A DNA stretch of 64,000 nucleotides from the NCBI RefSeq assembly GCF_000684975.1, contig NZ_BAXZ01000009.1, forward strand, positions 124,001-188,000. Direction: 5' to 3'. Below are positions 27,945-36,540 of the stretch, one piece after another. The position numbers and the translations under genes are program-made. This DNA comes from Paraburkholderia acidipaludis NBRC 101816 (GTDB taxonomy: Bacteria; Pseudomonadota; Gammaproteobacteria; Burkholderiales; Burkholderiaceae). Numbering within the stretch: position 1 is the first letter of the stretch; every line of letters starts with the position of its first letter. The notes under the pieces were generated by a model. The model was not told the DNA's origin. It did no database searches and saw only the letters and a list, made by a program, of their open reading frames with translations.

Positions 27945-28009
27945 GGAGCGTGATCGGTGGCGGTGATGTGGCTCCTATTCTGTCACAACCGTAAGGACAG
28001 CTGGCGCGA

Positions 28010-28225
28010 TCACGCGCAGCGGCGTTGCTCGTCGATCCACATGCGCGCCCAGCGGAATGCGTAGGCGAGTGCGTGCTCTTCGTCGAAGAAGTAGTCGAGC
28101 GCGTCGAACGAGCGCGTCTGGCCCGGCTGCGTGCCGATGGTCAGGTTGGCGGCGAAGAGGCCGTTCGGCTGACGCTGGGCCGCTGTGGCGACTTCGTAGC
28201 CCTTGTAGCGGATGAATGCGTTCAT
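28010..28225 (-). CDS. Small conserved hypothetical protein
   Basis: This 71-residue protein begins MNAFIRYKGYEV, followed by two strands (NGLFAANLTIGTQPG) and a helix (EEHALAYAFRWARMWIDEQ). It looks like a compact beta-alpha protein of the kind widespread in Burkholderiaceae; function unknown. The ATG at 28225 was chosen rather than the longer frame to 28342 because the upstream part is Arg-rich and shadow-like. It has no membrane segment and no clear operon partner, lying 65 bases beyond the ferritin-like gene start on the same strand. Confidence 0.65.
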   Translation of the reverse strand: MNAFIRYKGYEVATAAQRQPNGLFAANLTIGTQPGQTRSFDALDYFFDEEHALAYAFRWARMWIDEQRRCA

Positions 28226-28481
28226 GGCGTTGTGATCTCTGCTGATCTGGCGATGGCGCGCAACGCGGGAGGCGCAGGCACGGGGCCAGCGTAGACACTG
28301 GCGCGTGCGGACGGAACCAATCTTTCGTCGCAAGCAAATCACCGGCGGCCTGGAACGGTCAGCAGGGGGATCGGGATGAGGCGAGTTGCGAGTCCGGCTT
28401 CAATGTGGACCCGCCATGCCCGGGCTGTCTGTGGGATGGCGCACGAGCACGACCGCCCGGCGCCGCCCGGTGCATCGAGAC

Positions 28482-29150
28482 TCAGACGGCGAGGCTGAGC
28501 CGGTTTTTGTTGTGCGCCTCGTTGGCCGCGTCGCTTGCCGGCGCGCTCGTCGCGATGCGATGCGCATTGAAGGCCAGCGCGAATTGCGCGGCCTGCAAAC
28601 CGACTGTCGAAAGCTGTTCGATCACCTTGGGATCCGAGCAATGCTGCGCGCTCTCGAAGCGCGTTTCGAGCGTGTTGATCCCCGCGCCGAACGGCGTCGG
28701 CCAGCCGCGCAGCGCGTGCGCGATCGAGCGCAGCGAGGTCAGCACGGAGCCCGCGGCCTGCCAGCCGTAGGCGGTCACGATGCAGCCCACGGCGCGGCCG
28801 TCGAGGTAGGGGCGCGCGTCGGCGCGCAGTTCTTCGAGCGTGTCGAGCGCGTTCTTCACGAGGCCCGACACGCCGCCGTGGTAGCCGGGTGTCGCGATGA
28901 TCACGGCGTCGGCCGCGCGGACCGCTTCGATCAGTTCGAGCTGCTCGTCGGTGCGCGTCTCGCTTTCGGGCGCATAGTGCGGCAGGCTGTGCAGGAAGGC
29001 GCCGCCGAACAGGCGGGTGCGTACGCCGGCGTGCTCGGCGCCGCGCAAGGCGAAGCCGAGCGCGCGTTCGGTCGACGAAGCGGCGCGCGTCGTGCCGCCG
29101 ATGCCGACGACGAGCGGACGGCGCGGGGTATCGGAAAGGCTCAAGGACAT
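28482..29150 (-). CDS. NAD(P)H-dependent FMN reductase family protein
   Basis: This 222-residue flavodoxin-fold protein has the FMN phosphate loop GTTRAASSTERAL (about 19-31) and the family signature TPGYHGGVSGLVKNALD (about 87-103). Such enzymes reduce FMN, quinones or azo compounds with NAD(P)H. The C-terminal tail (APASDAANEAHNKNRLSL) is polar. No partner monooxygenase is adjacent, so the physiological acceptor is unknown. Confidence 0.88.
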   Translation of the reverse strand: MSLSLSDTPRRPLVVGIGGTTRAASSTERALGFALRGAEHAGVRTRLFGGAFLHSLPHYAPESETRTDEQLELIEAVRAADAVIIATPGYHGGVSGLVKNALDTLEELRADARPYLDGRAVGCIVTAYGWQAAGSVLTSLRSIAHALRGWPTPFGAGINTLETRFESAQHCSDPKVIEQLSTVGLQAAQFALAFNAHRIATSAPASDAANEAHNKNRLSLAV

Positions 29151-29497
29151 CTCCCTGGATGGCGTGAACGGGCTCTGGATGCGAGGCGCGCGGGCCGGCG
29201 CGCCCCGAGCCCGGATAACGAAGGCCGATGCGCCATCTTAGTCAGCGCGCGGAGTGCCACGAACCGACTTTTTGTTCTAACGATATATGCGCACCGATAT
29301 GCGCGATCCCGTGGACTGCTTTGCAGCGGGGCTCGCCATATGGATATGCGAAAACATTGGTTGGGCCATGCGAGGGTGGCTGGCCAAGATCAAACCGTCT
29401 CCTCCATGACGTCTCCTCGACATGGGATTCGGCCCCGCACCGCATGGTGACCGGGGCCGTTTTTTTGCGAGAGGGTTCTGGCGCGGCCGCGCCGGGA
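29151..29497. other. Gene-free 347-base region, possible small RNA
   Basis: No convincing protein gene is present. The left part must hold the promoter of the FMN reductase on the minus strand. The right end has a strong plus-strand intrinsic terminator (29428-29464) without any plus-strand gene before it. TTGTTC (29272-29277), 18 bases from GATATG (29296-29301), could start a transcript of about 155 bases ending there. This is a candidate only. Confidence 0.35.
29428..29464 (+). terminator. Orphan intrinsic terminator
   Basis: CGGCCCC (29428-29434) pairs with GGGGCCG (29451-29457) and is followed by seven T residues (29458-29464). The T-run is on the plus strand only, yet no plus-strand gene ends nearby. 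Confidence 0.75.
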
Positions 29498-29884
29498 TCA
29501 TTGCGCGCCGGGCTTGAGCGCTGGGGAGCGGGAAGACTGGGCGGGTACCCGGTAGCTCACCTGGAGCACGTTGCCGTCGGGGCCGATCTGCGGCGGGATT
29601 TCCGGCATCCGGTTTTCGTGCGGTGCCGTGTTGCCGGGCGTGACCGGAACGACGGGTGCGCTGGCGCGCACGGCGGGCTCCGCGACCTTGCGCGTAGTGA
29701 GGCTATCGGCCGACGCGAGCTTGTGCTTCGTGCCGTGGTGGGCATGCGCGGTCTTGCCGGGCGTTCCCGGGTGCCCTCCGGGCGTGCGCGCTTCTGGCGG
29801 ATTCCAGATCTCGATGTAGTGCTCCCCCGCGAGCGCGGAGGATGCGAGGACGCACAGCAAGGTCCCCGTCATGATGAATCGCAC
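29498..29884 (-). CDS. Small secreted hypothetical protein
   Basis: This protein of about 128 residues starts at GTG 29884, preceded by a GGAGAAG ribosome-binding site; the frame continues upstream to 29980 but without a site. The first 20 residues (short basic start, hydrophobic core, ALAG) form a Sec signal peptide. The mature protein is rich in Pro, His, Lys and Thr (TPGGHPGTPGKTAHAHHGTKHK) and ends in a YRVP strand, so it is probably unstructured in part. It is periplasmic or secreted, family not recognised. Confidence 0.65.
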   Translation of the reverse strand: MRFIMTGTLLCVLASSALAGEHYIEIWNPPEARTPGGHPGTPGKTAHAHHGTKHKLASADSLTTRKVAEPAVRASAPVVPVTPGNTAPHENRMPEIPPQIGPDGNVLQVSYRVPAQSSRSPALKPGAQ

Positions 29885-30064
29885 GTCGTCTTCTCCGTGT
29901 TGATGACCTGTCCGGGCCGGCACGGCGGACAGGATACGCGCGTGGCGGCAGCCCGATGGCAGGCTGCACGCACTGTACATCCGTACAGCCGCTAATGCAA
30001 ACGTTTGGAGAGATGCGGACGAGGCGGTGTTGCGCGGAGGTATCGCAATGCCCGACCACGGCGG

Positions 30065-31315
30065 TCAGGCGTTCTGGCCCCCGATGACGGGGCTGTGCAG
30101 GCCGAGCCAGCGCCCGTAGCTGCGCGGCGAAAAAGCGAGGGTGAGCACGATCATCGCCGCGATGGAAACGGCGAGCATGAGCCACGCGGCCGTGAAGCTG
30201 CCGGTCAGATCGCGGACGCGGCCTGCCACGATCGGCGCGAGGGCGGCGATCACGAAGCCTACGCCCTGCACGAACGCGACGAGCCGCGCGGCGACGCGGT
30301 GATCGGCGCAATGGTCGAGCGCGGTGACGAGCGTGACCGAGAACGTGCCGCCGAGCCCCGCGCCCGCCGCGGCGACCCACAGGAGCGGCGCCGCCTCGGG
30401 CCGCGCGGCGAGCCCGACCACGCCGACGAACTGCGCGCAGAGCCCGGCGATGAGCCACGGCCGGCGGTCGGTGAAGTTGGCTGCCGCAACCGGCAGCAGC
30501 AGGGCGCTGACGGCCTGGAAGACGGTCATGGCGGCGAGCAGCGAGCCGCTTGCCGCGACGCTTGCCCCATGCTGCTGGTAGTACGCGGGCAGCCACGCGA
30601 CGAGGCTCGTATAGCCGCCGTTGACGAGGCCGAAATGCAGGCCGAGGCTCCAGGCGCGGCGCTTGCGCCAGAGCGGCACGTGGGCCGTTGCGGGCGCACC
30701 GGTGGAGGCGCCTGACGCAGCGGCCTCCCCGCGCGCGCGGCGATTGAGCGCGCCCCAGATCGCCAGCGCGGCGAGCGCGGGCAGGGCCCAGACGGCGAGC
30801 GCCATGTGCCAGGAGGCCCACAGGCGCGCCACCCAGGGGCTGAGACTCGCGCCGAGGCCGCCGCCGCCCATGATCGACGCCGAAAAAAGCCCCATCGCGA
30901 GCGGCACGCGCTGCGCGAAACGCTGCTTCATGACGGCGGGCAGGAGCGCCTGGATGACGGCGACGCCGGCGCCGGCAACGGCGGCGGAGAGCATGAGCGC
31001 GGCGCCGCTCGACGTGACGGCGCGCGCGCCGCAGGCCGCCGCGATGGCGGCGAGCCCGAGCGCGACGCCGCGCGCTTCGCCGACGCGCCGCGCGAGCCAG
31101 CCGGTGCCGAACGCGCCGAGCCCCATCGCGACGACCGGCAGGCTGGTGAGCAGCGACGCGCCTGAGAAGCTGAGCCCGGTTGCGCCGCGAATGGTCGTCA
31201 TGAGCGGGCTGAGCGAGGTGAGCAGCGGGCGCAGATTGAGGCCGATCGCGACGATGGTCGCGTACCAGGCGAACGTGGTCGCCGCGCTGGCGGTGGGGGC
31301 GGAACGGGACGTCAT
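30065..31315 (-). CDS. MFS transporter, CynX/NimT family
   Basis: This 416-residue inner-membrane protein has about 12 membrane segments. The N terminus (IVAIGLNLRPLLTSLSPLM) is the mark of the CynX/NimT (cyanate and nitroimidazole transport) branch of the MFS, and GLAARPEAAPLLW and FVQGVGFVIAALAP fit the C-terminal half. The substrate is unknown. It is divergent from the GntR regulator at 31486, with two GGTTAACC palindromes just before its start codon, so it is very likely the regulator's target. Confidence 0.87.
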   Translation of the reverse strand: MTSRSAPTASAATTFAWYATIVAIGLNLRPLLTSLSPLMTTIRGATGLSFSGASLLTSLPVVAMGLGAFGTGWLARRVGEARGVALGLAAIAAACGARAVTSSGAALMLSAAVAGAGVAVIQALLPAVMKQRFAQRVPLAMGLFSASIMGGGGLGASLSPWVARLWASWHMALAVWALPALAALAIWGALNRRARGEAAASGASTGAPATAHVPLWRKRRAWSLGLHFGLVNGGYTSLVAWLPAYYQQHGASVAASGSLLAAMTVFQAVSALLLPVAAANFTDRRPWLIAGLCAQFVGVVGLAARPEAAPLLWVAAAGAGLGGTFSVTLVTALDHCADHRVAARLVAFVQGVGFVIAALAPIVAGRVRDLTGSFTAAWLMLAVSIAAMIVLTLAFSPRSYGRWLGLHSPVIGGQNA

Positions 31316-31339
31316 CTGGTCAACCTTTGCGAAGCATTT

Positions 31340-31372
31340 TGGTTAACCATGATAACAAAATATGGTTAACCG
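31340..31372. promoter_or_regulatory. Paired GntR-type operators
   Basis: GGTTAACC occurs twice (31341-31348 and 31364-31371), inside TGGTTAACCA and ATGGTTAACCG, with centres 23 bases apart, about two helical turns. TGGT...ACCA palindromes are typical of FadR-subfamily GntR regulators, and such a gene starts 114 bases away. The position 25-57 bases before the MFS start codon suits repression. Confidence 0.72.
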
Positions 31373-31485
31373 CATTGCTATACCCGGCATAGGCCGAATG
31401 ATCGACGACGCGCCATGGCGCAGGTTTCGCCGCTGCGCGCGCGTCGCTACAATGCGAGCCTGATACCGCTACCGCGCATTGCTTC

Positions 31486-32211
31486 ATGGTCACCCGATCC
31501 CGTTTAGCCGCCCCGTCTCCCGCTCCGCAAGCCGACGATCCCGCCGACGCCGAGGCGCTCGTCTACGCATCGATCTCGTCGGCCTTGCTGCAAGGCCGGC
31601 TGGCACCGGGGCAGCAGTTGGTGGAGCGCGAGCTCGCCGCCGCCCTCGGGTGCACGCGCGGCGCGCTGCGCAAGGTGCTCGCGCGGCTCGGCCACGAAGG
31701 CAAGCTCGTGCTGGAGCCCAATCGCGGCGCCTTCGTGCCGTCGCCTTCGGAGGAGGACGTGCACGCCGTTTATCGTGCGCGGCAGGTGGTGGAGGCGGGT
31801 GTCGTTGTGAGCTTGTGCGGTGCGCTGGATGCGACGGCGCGGCGGCGCCTCGCCGCGCACGTGCGCAGCGAGAGAAAGGCCTATAAGGAAGCGCGCGTGG
31901 ACGAGGCCGTGCGGCTGGCCGGTCAGTTCCATCTGCTGCTGACCGAGCTCGCGGGCGGCGCGGCGCTTGTCGGCGTGCTCGCGCCGCTCGTGGCGAAGAC
32001 CGAGCTGTACAAGGCGCTGTTCGATCCGTCGAAAGCGTCGCTGTGCGCGCCCGAGGAACACGAGCAGATCATCGCCGCGCTGGAGCGCGGCGCGCCGGGG
32101 GCGGCGCTCGATGCCATGCGCCTGCATCTTGCAGAACTGGAAGCGCGCGTGCTCGAGCAGGTGCGCATGCGCGCCGGTCGCGATCTGAAGGCCGTGTTCG
32201 CGCCTCGCTGA
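31486..32211 (+). CDS. GntR-family regulator, FadR/FCD subfamily
   Basis: This 241-residue regulator has an N-terminal GntR winged helix (about 25-88: LLQGRLAPGQQLVERELAAALG is the typical pattern) and an all-helical FCD effector domain with candidate metal ligands in GQFHLLLTEL, EEHEQII and MRLHLAEL. It should bind the paired GGTTAACC sites in the divergent region and control the CynX/NimT-type transporter, and perhaps itself. The ligand would be a small carboxylic acid, judging from the subfamily. The ATG at 31486 was kept as it lies near the first conserved helix. Confidence 0.9.
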   Translation: MVTRSRLAAPSPAPQADDPADAEALVYASISSALLQGRLAPGQQLVERELAAALGCTRGALRKVLARLGHEGKLVLEPNRGAFVPSPSEEDVHAVYRARQVVEAGVVVSLCGALDATARRRLAAHVRSERKAYKEARVDEAVRLAGQFHLLLTELAGGAALVGVLAPLVAKTELYKALFDPSKASLCAPEEHEQIIAALERGAPGAALDAMRLHLAELEARVLEQVRMRAGRDLKAVFAPR

Positions 32212-32342
32212 GCGCCGTCGTCAATCCATCGGTACGTGCCGCAGCCGGCTCGTGCTTTCAGGCGGTTCTGCCCATCCGGCGATCGTTGCTAAACTAGCGC
32301 GATTGCGCGGGGACCACTCGCGCCATCCATGAGGGGAACGCC

Positions 32343-32537
32343 ATGGTGCGATATCGGCATTACAAGGGCGGCATATACGAACTGGTCTGCGAGGCGACGC
32401 TCGAAGCCGATCCATCGGTCACGATGATCGTGTATCGCGCGGCGAACGGCACGATCTGGACGCGGCCCGCTTCGGTCTTCTTCGAACTCGTCGAGCATGA
32501 AGGCTCGCTCGTGCCTCGCTTTGCCCCCGTCAACTGA
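32343..32537 (+). CDS. DUF1653 family protein
   Basis: This 64-residue protein is a complete DUF1653 domain: an opening RYRHYKGGIYELV, the strand VTMIVYRAANGTIWTRP and the closing VFFELVE. The fold is predicted to be a small beta barrel; function unknown. A GAGGGGAA site precedes the ATG. It is followed 32 bases later by the YqaE gene on the same strand. Confidence 0.9.
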   Translation: MVRYRHYKGGIYELVCEATLEADPSVTMIVYRAANGTIWTRPASVFFELVEHEGSLVPRFAPVN

Positions 32538-32569
32538 TTCCCCGAACTCGCCGCAAGGAATAACCGGAT

Positions 32570-32764
32570 ATGCGTCTCCTGATTGCTCTTATCGTGCCCT
32601 GGCTGTTGTTCTTTACGATTGGCCGTCCGGTCGCGGGGATTGTCTGCCTGATCCTGCAGATCACGCTGATCGGCTGGATTCCTGCCGCCATCTGGGCCGT
32701 CTATGCGTTGAGCCAGTTCCGCACCGACCAGAAGATCGACGCCGCGTTCGGCAGGCGTTCATAA
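32570..32764 (+). CDS. YqaE/Pmp3-family small membrane protein
   Basis: This 64-residue protein has two hydrophobic helices (about 3-22 and 27-47), the Pmp3/YqaE (UPF0057) architecture, with the family stretch LIGWIPAAIWAVYAL. Members are stress-linked membrane proteolipids that affect membrane potential in yeast and plants; the bacterial role is unclear. AAGGA lies about ten bases before the ATG. Confidence 0.88.
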   Translation: MRLLIALIVPWLLFFTIGRPVAGIVCLILQITLIGWIPAAIWAVYALSQFRTDQKIDAAFGRRS

Positions 32765-32828
32765 CCGCCGTCCTGAGGGAAGCCGGGGTGATGGCGACCG
32801 TCCGCATTGAACGCCGCCCAAAAACAAC

Positions 32829-32861
32829 CGGGCCCGCCTCTCTTGCGAGAAAGCGGGCCCG
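32829..32861 (-). terminator. Hairpin terminator of the DUF4148 gene
   Basis: CGGGCCCGC (32829-32837) pairs perfectly with GCGGGCCCG (32853-32861). Read on the minus strand it is followed by GTTGTTTTT, a T-rich tract. It lies 40 bases beyond the stop codon of the gene at 32901-33164. Confidence 0.72.
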
Positions 32862-32900
32862 ATGCGTCTGACCGCGTGCAGCTGCACGCGTCAGGCGGAA

Positions 32901-33164
32901 TTACTGGCCGGACTGCGACGTACCGTTCGTCGCCGGACCGTAAGCCGTAGCGGCGTTTTGCGCGTTCACCTTGGCTTCGGCAGCCTGGATGTTTTCCGGG
33001 TAGTGCATCCAGTCGTTCGGATCGTAGCCGGCGGCGCGCAGCTGCGAGAGCTGGGACTTCACTTCGGCGCGGGTGACCGGTTGTTGTTGCTGTTCCTGGG
33101 CAAACGAGGCTACCGGGACTGCGATGACGGCGGCCACCAGGGCTGCCTTGAGAAGTGACTTCAT
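32901..33164 (-). CDS. DUF4148 secreted protein (first paralogue)
   Basis: This 87-residue protein has a Sec signal peptide (MKSLLKAALVAAVIAVPVAS, cleavage near AQ at 22-23) and a DUF4148 domain with VTRAEVKSQLSQLRAAGYDP and HYPENIQAAEAKV. A strong GGAGGT site precedes the ATG. DUF4148 proteins are periplasmic or secreted and numerous in Burkholderiaceae; function unknown. A second copy lies at 38835-39092. Confidence 0.88.
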   Translation of the reverse strand: MKSLLKAALVAAVIAVPVASFAQEQQQQPVTRAEVKSQLSQLRAAGYDPNDWMHYPENIQAAEAKVNAQNAATAYGPATNGTSQSGQ

Positions 33165-33470
33165 GACGTACCTCCAATATCTTGTATGAGAGGCGCGTGC
33201 ATAAGCGTCGCGCCCATGACGGCAATGTAGGCGTTTGCATGATTAGGGTAAATACCTAAAAAACGAATTCACTATTCTCCTGGAAACAACAATCGTCCGC
33301 CCTATTGGTCATACAAAACGGGCTTCAATACGCCTTGCACCGGGCATGGCGAGTGCTGGCGCGCTTTGCCGCGGAGCGGGCGATTGTTGCGGATTTTGGG
33401 CGGAGAGGAGCGGCTGGCGGGCGAGCCGGACTACCGGTAAAGGGGCGGGAAGAAGACCGATGCCTGCCGG
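33165..33470. other. Gene-free 306-base region
   Basis: It holds the upstream region of the DUF4148 gene, including the near-palindrome AGGGTAAATACCT (33245-33257), then 3' sequence beyond the ferredoxin gene stop. No coding frame or terminator hairpin was recognised. Confidence 0.5.
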
Positions 33471-33770
33471 TCAGGCTATTGAGGCGTCGGGCACGTCGAG
33501 CACCAGATCGGTCAGCGCGACCGCCACGCAGGTCAGCACATAGCCCTCGGCCTTTTCTTCCCGGCTGAGGCCCGGCCATTCGATCGTGAAGCGCACTTCG
33601 CCGCTTGTCACGCGGCACAGGCAAGTGCGGCACGTGCCATTGCGGCACATGCGCGGCAGACGGATGCCGGCGAAGCCCGCCGCCTCCAGCAAGGTGAGTT
33701 CCGGCGGCGCTTCGAACGTCACGCCGAGCGGTTCGACGCGCACGTGCGGCCCCCGGGAATTGGCGCTCAC
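33471..33770 (-). CDS. Plant-type [2Fe-2S] ferredoxin
   Basis: This 99-residue protein is a complete [2Fe-2S] ferredoxin fold. The cluster ligands are Cys42, Cys47 and Cys50 in CRNGTCRTC and Cys81 in LTCVA, the plant-type C-x4-C-x2-C...C pattern; Cys52 is an extra. It would carry one electron for an oxygenase or reductase, none of which is encoded beside it. It begins 21 bases after the sigma-54 activator stop codon, so the two are probably cotranscribed. Confidence 0.9.
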   Translation of the reverse strand: MSANSRGPHVRVEPLGVTFEAPPELTLLEAAGFAGIRLPRMCRNGTCRTCLCRVTSGEVRFTIEWPGLSREEKAEGYVLTCVAVALTDLVLDVPDASIA

Positions 33771-33791
33771 GAGATCGATGCTCCCACGAGG

Positions 33792-35753
33792 TCAGCGCCG
33801 CTGCCGCAAATGCCGGTAGACCGTGTTGCGCGCGAGCCCCAGTTCGCGCGCGGCTGCGGAGACGTTGCCGCGATGCCGCGCAAGCGCCTCTTCGACGAGG
33901 GCAGCCCGGCAGTCTTCGAGCCGCGAGGGGCGCGAGGCGCATGAAGGGCGCGGCGCATCCGGCGCGCCGGCCGCGTGCACGTCGGCTTCGGCGGGGGGCG
34001 CCGCGCAGTCGGGCAGCAGATCTTCGGGCAGATGGTCGAGGTCGATGGCGGCTTCGCCTTCGGCCAGGATCGCCGCGGTGCGCAACACGTTGGCAAGCTG
34101 GCGCAGGTTGCCCGGCCAGCGGCAGCGTCCGAACAGGGCGCGCACGGCGGGCGTGAGCCGCGTCGGCGCGTCGCGCACCTCGCGCCGCACGGTTTCGAGC
34201 AGGCGTTCGACGAGCGTGTCGAGGTCGCTGCGTTCGGCGAGCGGCGGCAGCGTCACGGCGAGTCCGTTGATGCGGTAGTAAAGATCCTCGCGGAAGGTAC
34301 CTTCGGCGATCATCGCGCGCAGATCGCGGTGCGTTGCGCAGACGACGCGCAGGTCCACCGGCACCGCGCGGGTTCCGCCGAGGGGCACGACCGCACGCTC
34401 CTGCAGCACGCGCATGAGCCGCACCTGCTGGGCGAGCGGCATATCGCCGATTTCGTCGAGAAAGAGCGTGCCGCCATTCGCCTGCACGATCTTGCCGGGA
34501 TGGCCCCGCCGCTTTGCGCCCGTGAAGGCGCCGTCTTCGTAGCCGAAGAGCTCGGCTTCGATCAGCGAGTCGGGCAGGGCCGCGCAGTTGAGCGCGACGA
34601 AGGGAGCGTCGCGGCGCGGCGAGTCATGATGCAGCGCCCGCGCGAGCCATTCCTTGCCCGTGCCCGTGCGGCCAAGCACGAGCACGGGGATATCGCGGCC
34701 GCGCACGCGCGCCACGCGCTGCAGGACAACGTGCATGCGCGCGTCGCCCGTGTCGAGATCGGCGAGTGTGGGTTGCGGCGCGTCCGGTGGTGTAGCCGGC
34801 GTCGCGTTCGGCGTGGTTTTCGCCGCAGGCTCGGCATGCTGCGGTGCGATGGCGGCCCGCGGCGCCCAGGTTCCGAAGGCCGCGCCGGGCATGCCGCGCG
34901 CGAGCACGCGCACCCCGCCCGGCAGCGTGAGCGTGACGAGATCGCCATTGGCGCGCAGCAACTGCTGCATGAAAGCCGGGAAGGCGATGCCGAGCAGCGC
35001 CGCGAAGTCGCGCCGCTGCAGATCGGCAAGCGGCGCGCCGAACTGGAACAGTGCGCTGCGGTTCGCACAAAGCAGCGTCCCGTCCGGAGAGAAGGCCGCC
35101 AATCCTTCGTACAGCGTACCAATGAACTCGGCCCGGGCGTGGAACTGCAGCCTCACGGCGTCGGCGAAATCCGTGTTGAAGAGCTGGTTCTCGATCATCT
35201 GCGCCGACATGCGCACGAGCGCCAGCGTGTGCTTGTTGAAGCCGCGCGGATCGCCGCTCACGTCGAGGGCGCCGATCGTGCGCCCGTAAGGATCGGCGAT
35301 GGGCGCGCAAGAGCAGGTGAGGATGTGGTTAGCGTGCAGGAAATGCTCGTCGGCGTGGATGGTGGTTGGCTGGCCGTCGACGAGCGCCGTGCCGATCGCG
35401 TTCGTGCCGCGATCTTGCTCCGCCCACGATACGCCAGGCCGCAACGCCACGCGCCGCGCTTTCGCGACGAAATCGGTATCGCCGAGACTGTGCAGGATCA
35501 CGCCGTTGCGGTTGGTCAGCAGCACCATGCTCTGCGTATCGACGATCTGCGCGTGCAGCGCGTCCATCACGGGGCGTGCGTGGTGATAGAGCGCATGGTT
35601 GGCTTCGACGAGGTCGCGCAGCGCCGCCGCGCGCAGCGGCTCGAAATCGGGCGCCTCGGCGGCGCGCAGCCCGAGGGCGCGCGAGCGCGCGTGAGCTTGC
35701 GCGATGGTGTCCGCGCGGGCCGCGTCGTGCGGCGTGACGGGGCGTCGGGTCAC
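33792..35753 (-). CDS. AcoR-type sigma-54-dependent transcriptional activator
   Basis: This 653-residue activator has an N-terminal GAF sensor region (about 60-195, with WAEQDRGTNAIGTAL and CSCAPIADPYG), a PAS-like region (about 205-290), an AAA+ sigma-54 domain with Walker A GRTGTGKE (361-368) and GAFTGA (408-413), and a C-terminal Fis helix-turn-helix (about 612-650). It would activate a sigma-54 promoter in response to a small ligand, as AcoR does for acetoin. The target is unknown; the only cotranscribed gene is the ferredoxin. Confidence 0.92.
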   Translation of the reverse strand: MTRRPVTPHDAARADTIAQAHARSRALGLRAAEAPDFEPLRAAALRDLVEANHALYHHARPVMDALHAQIVDTQSMVLLTNRNGVILHSLGDTDFVAKARRVALRPGVSWAEQDRGTNAIGTALVDGQPTTIHADEHFLHANHILTCSCAPIADPYGRTIGALDVSGDPRGFNKHTLALVRMSAQMIENQLFNTDFADAVRLQFHARAEFIGTLYEGLAAFSPDGTLLCANRSALFQFGAPLADLQRRDFAALLGIAFPAFMQQLLRANGDLVTLTLPGGVRVLARGMPGAAFGTWAPRAAIAPQHAEPAAKTTPNATPATPPDAPQPTLADLDTGDARMHVVLQRVARVRGRDIPVLVLGRTGTGKEWLARALHHDSPRRDAPFVALNCAALPDSLIEAELFGYEDGAFTGAKRRGHPGKIVQANGGTLFLDEIGDMPLAQQVRLMRVLQERAVVPLGGTRAVPVDLRVVCATHRDLRAMIAEGTFREDLYYRINGLAVTLPPLAERSDLDTLVERLLETVRREVRDAPTRLTPAVRALFGRCRWPGNLRQLANVLRTAAILAEGEAAIDLDHLPEDLLPDCAAPPAEADVHAAGAPDAPRPSCASRPSRLEDCRAALVEEALARHRGNVSAAARELGLARNTVYRHLRQRR

Positions 35754-36082
35754 TCATGTCTCCGGTTGTTCTGGGTGGCTGCGGTGCGCGCGCCGCTGCG
35801 TTGCAGCACGGCGCGCTTCGCCACACTTGCGTCGCTCCATGGTACAGGATTGCCGTGGTGCTCACGATCCACGGTTTGAAGATGTCCCGGGCACGTATTT
35901 TCCCCCATGCGACAACGCTGGCCTTGCGGCTTGCCGGAAGTCGTCTAAAGTGAATCCCATCAACCGTCGCAAACGAATCAGGCCGGGCAGTGCACGCGGC
36001 GGTTGACGCGTTGTTCCGCGCGCGCGCCAGGGAGGGGCATAGGCAGCGCGGCCCGTTCACCCTCAACCCCGAAGGCCAGACC
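35754..36082. other. Gene-free 329-base divergent region
   Basis: It separates the sigma-54 activator from the DUF1488 gene. It must hold both promoters. No clear sigma-54 site, operator palindrome or terminator was seen. Confidence 0.45.
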
Positions 36083-36376
36083 ATGCAGATCCTGTTTCCA
36101 GATGAAGTCCCCGAGTATTCGGGGCCCGAATTGACCCTGGCGTTTCCGGCGATGATCGATGGAGAGAGGGTGGAGTGCACCATCACGGCCGCGGCGCTTG
36201 AGGATCACTTTGGCGCGGCTTCCACGCGTGCAGAAGACATGCTCGACGCATTCGACCATCATCGCGACCGGATCGAAGCGGTCGCGCGCCGGCTGCTGTC
36301 GGAGACGCGCGCGCAATGCCTCGTGTTGCGCAGCGGCTATGTCCGCTTCGTGCAGGCGCACGCCGTGGTGTCCTGA
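36083..36376 (+). CDS. DUF1488 family protein
   Basis: This 97-residue protein matches DUF1488: MQILFPDEVPEY start, a strand VECTITAAALEDHFGA and a final helix with RIEAVARRLL. It is a small soluble alpha/beta protein with no known role. The ATG at 36083 was chosen over a GTG at 35990 since the upstream part lacks the family pattern. An intrinsic terminator follows nine bases after the stop. Confidence 0.85.
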   Translation: MQILFPDEVPEYSGPELTLAFPAMIDGERVECTITAAALEDHFGAASTRAEDMLDAFDHHRDRIEAVARRLLSETRAQCLVLRSGYVRFVQAHAVVS

Positions 36377-36384
36377 AGTTTTGG

Positions 36385-36407
36385 GCGCCCGCGCGGCGGG
36401 CGCTTTT
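36385..36407 (+). terminator. Intrinsic terminator after the DUF1488 gene
   Basis: GCGCCCGC (36385-36392) and GCGGGCGC (36396-36403) form an 8-bp stem with a 3-base loop, followed by TTTT. Confidence 0.8.
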
Positions 36408-36540
36408 CCCCGCGTATTCTCCTGAATCGATTTTTCCGCCGGGCTGCAAGCCCGGCGGCGCGTTTATGCGGCCTGTTCGCGCGGCTTGTGTGCGTAGATG
36501 CGCTTGGACCTGTTGGTACGCGCTGGCGCGTTTCACGCGT

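Noticed and set aside
29242..29445. A 67-residue minus-strand frame in the gene-free region
   Set aside because: No ribosome-binding site, unusual composition, and it runs into the orphan terminator hairpin; not convincing as a gene.
36436..36458. A 9-bp GC hairpin CCGCCGGGC/GCCCGGCGG between DUF1488 and cytochrome b561 genes
   Set aside because: No T-run follows it on either strand (the T-run is on its 5' side on the plus strand), so it is not called as an intrinsic terminator.
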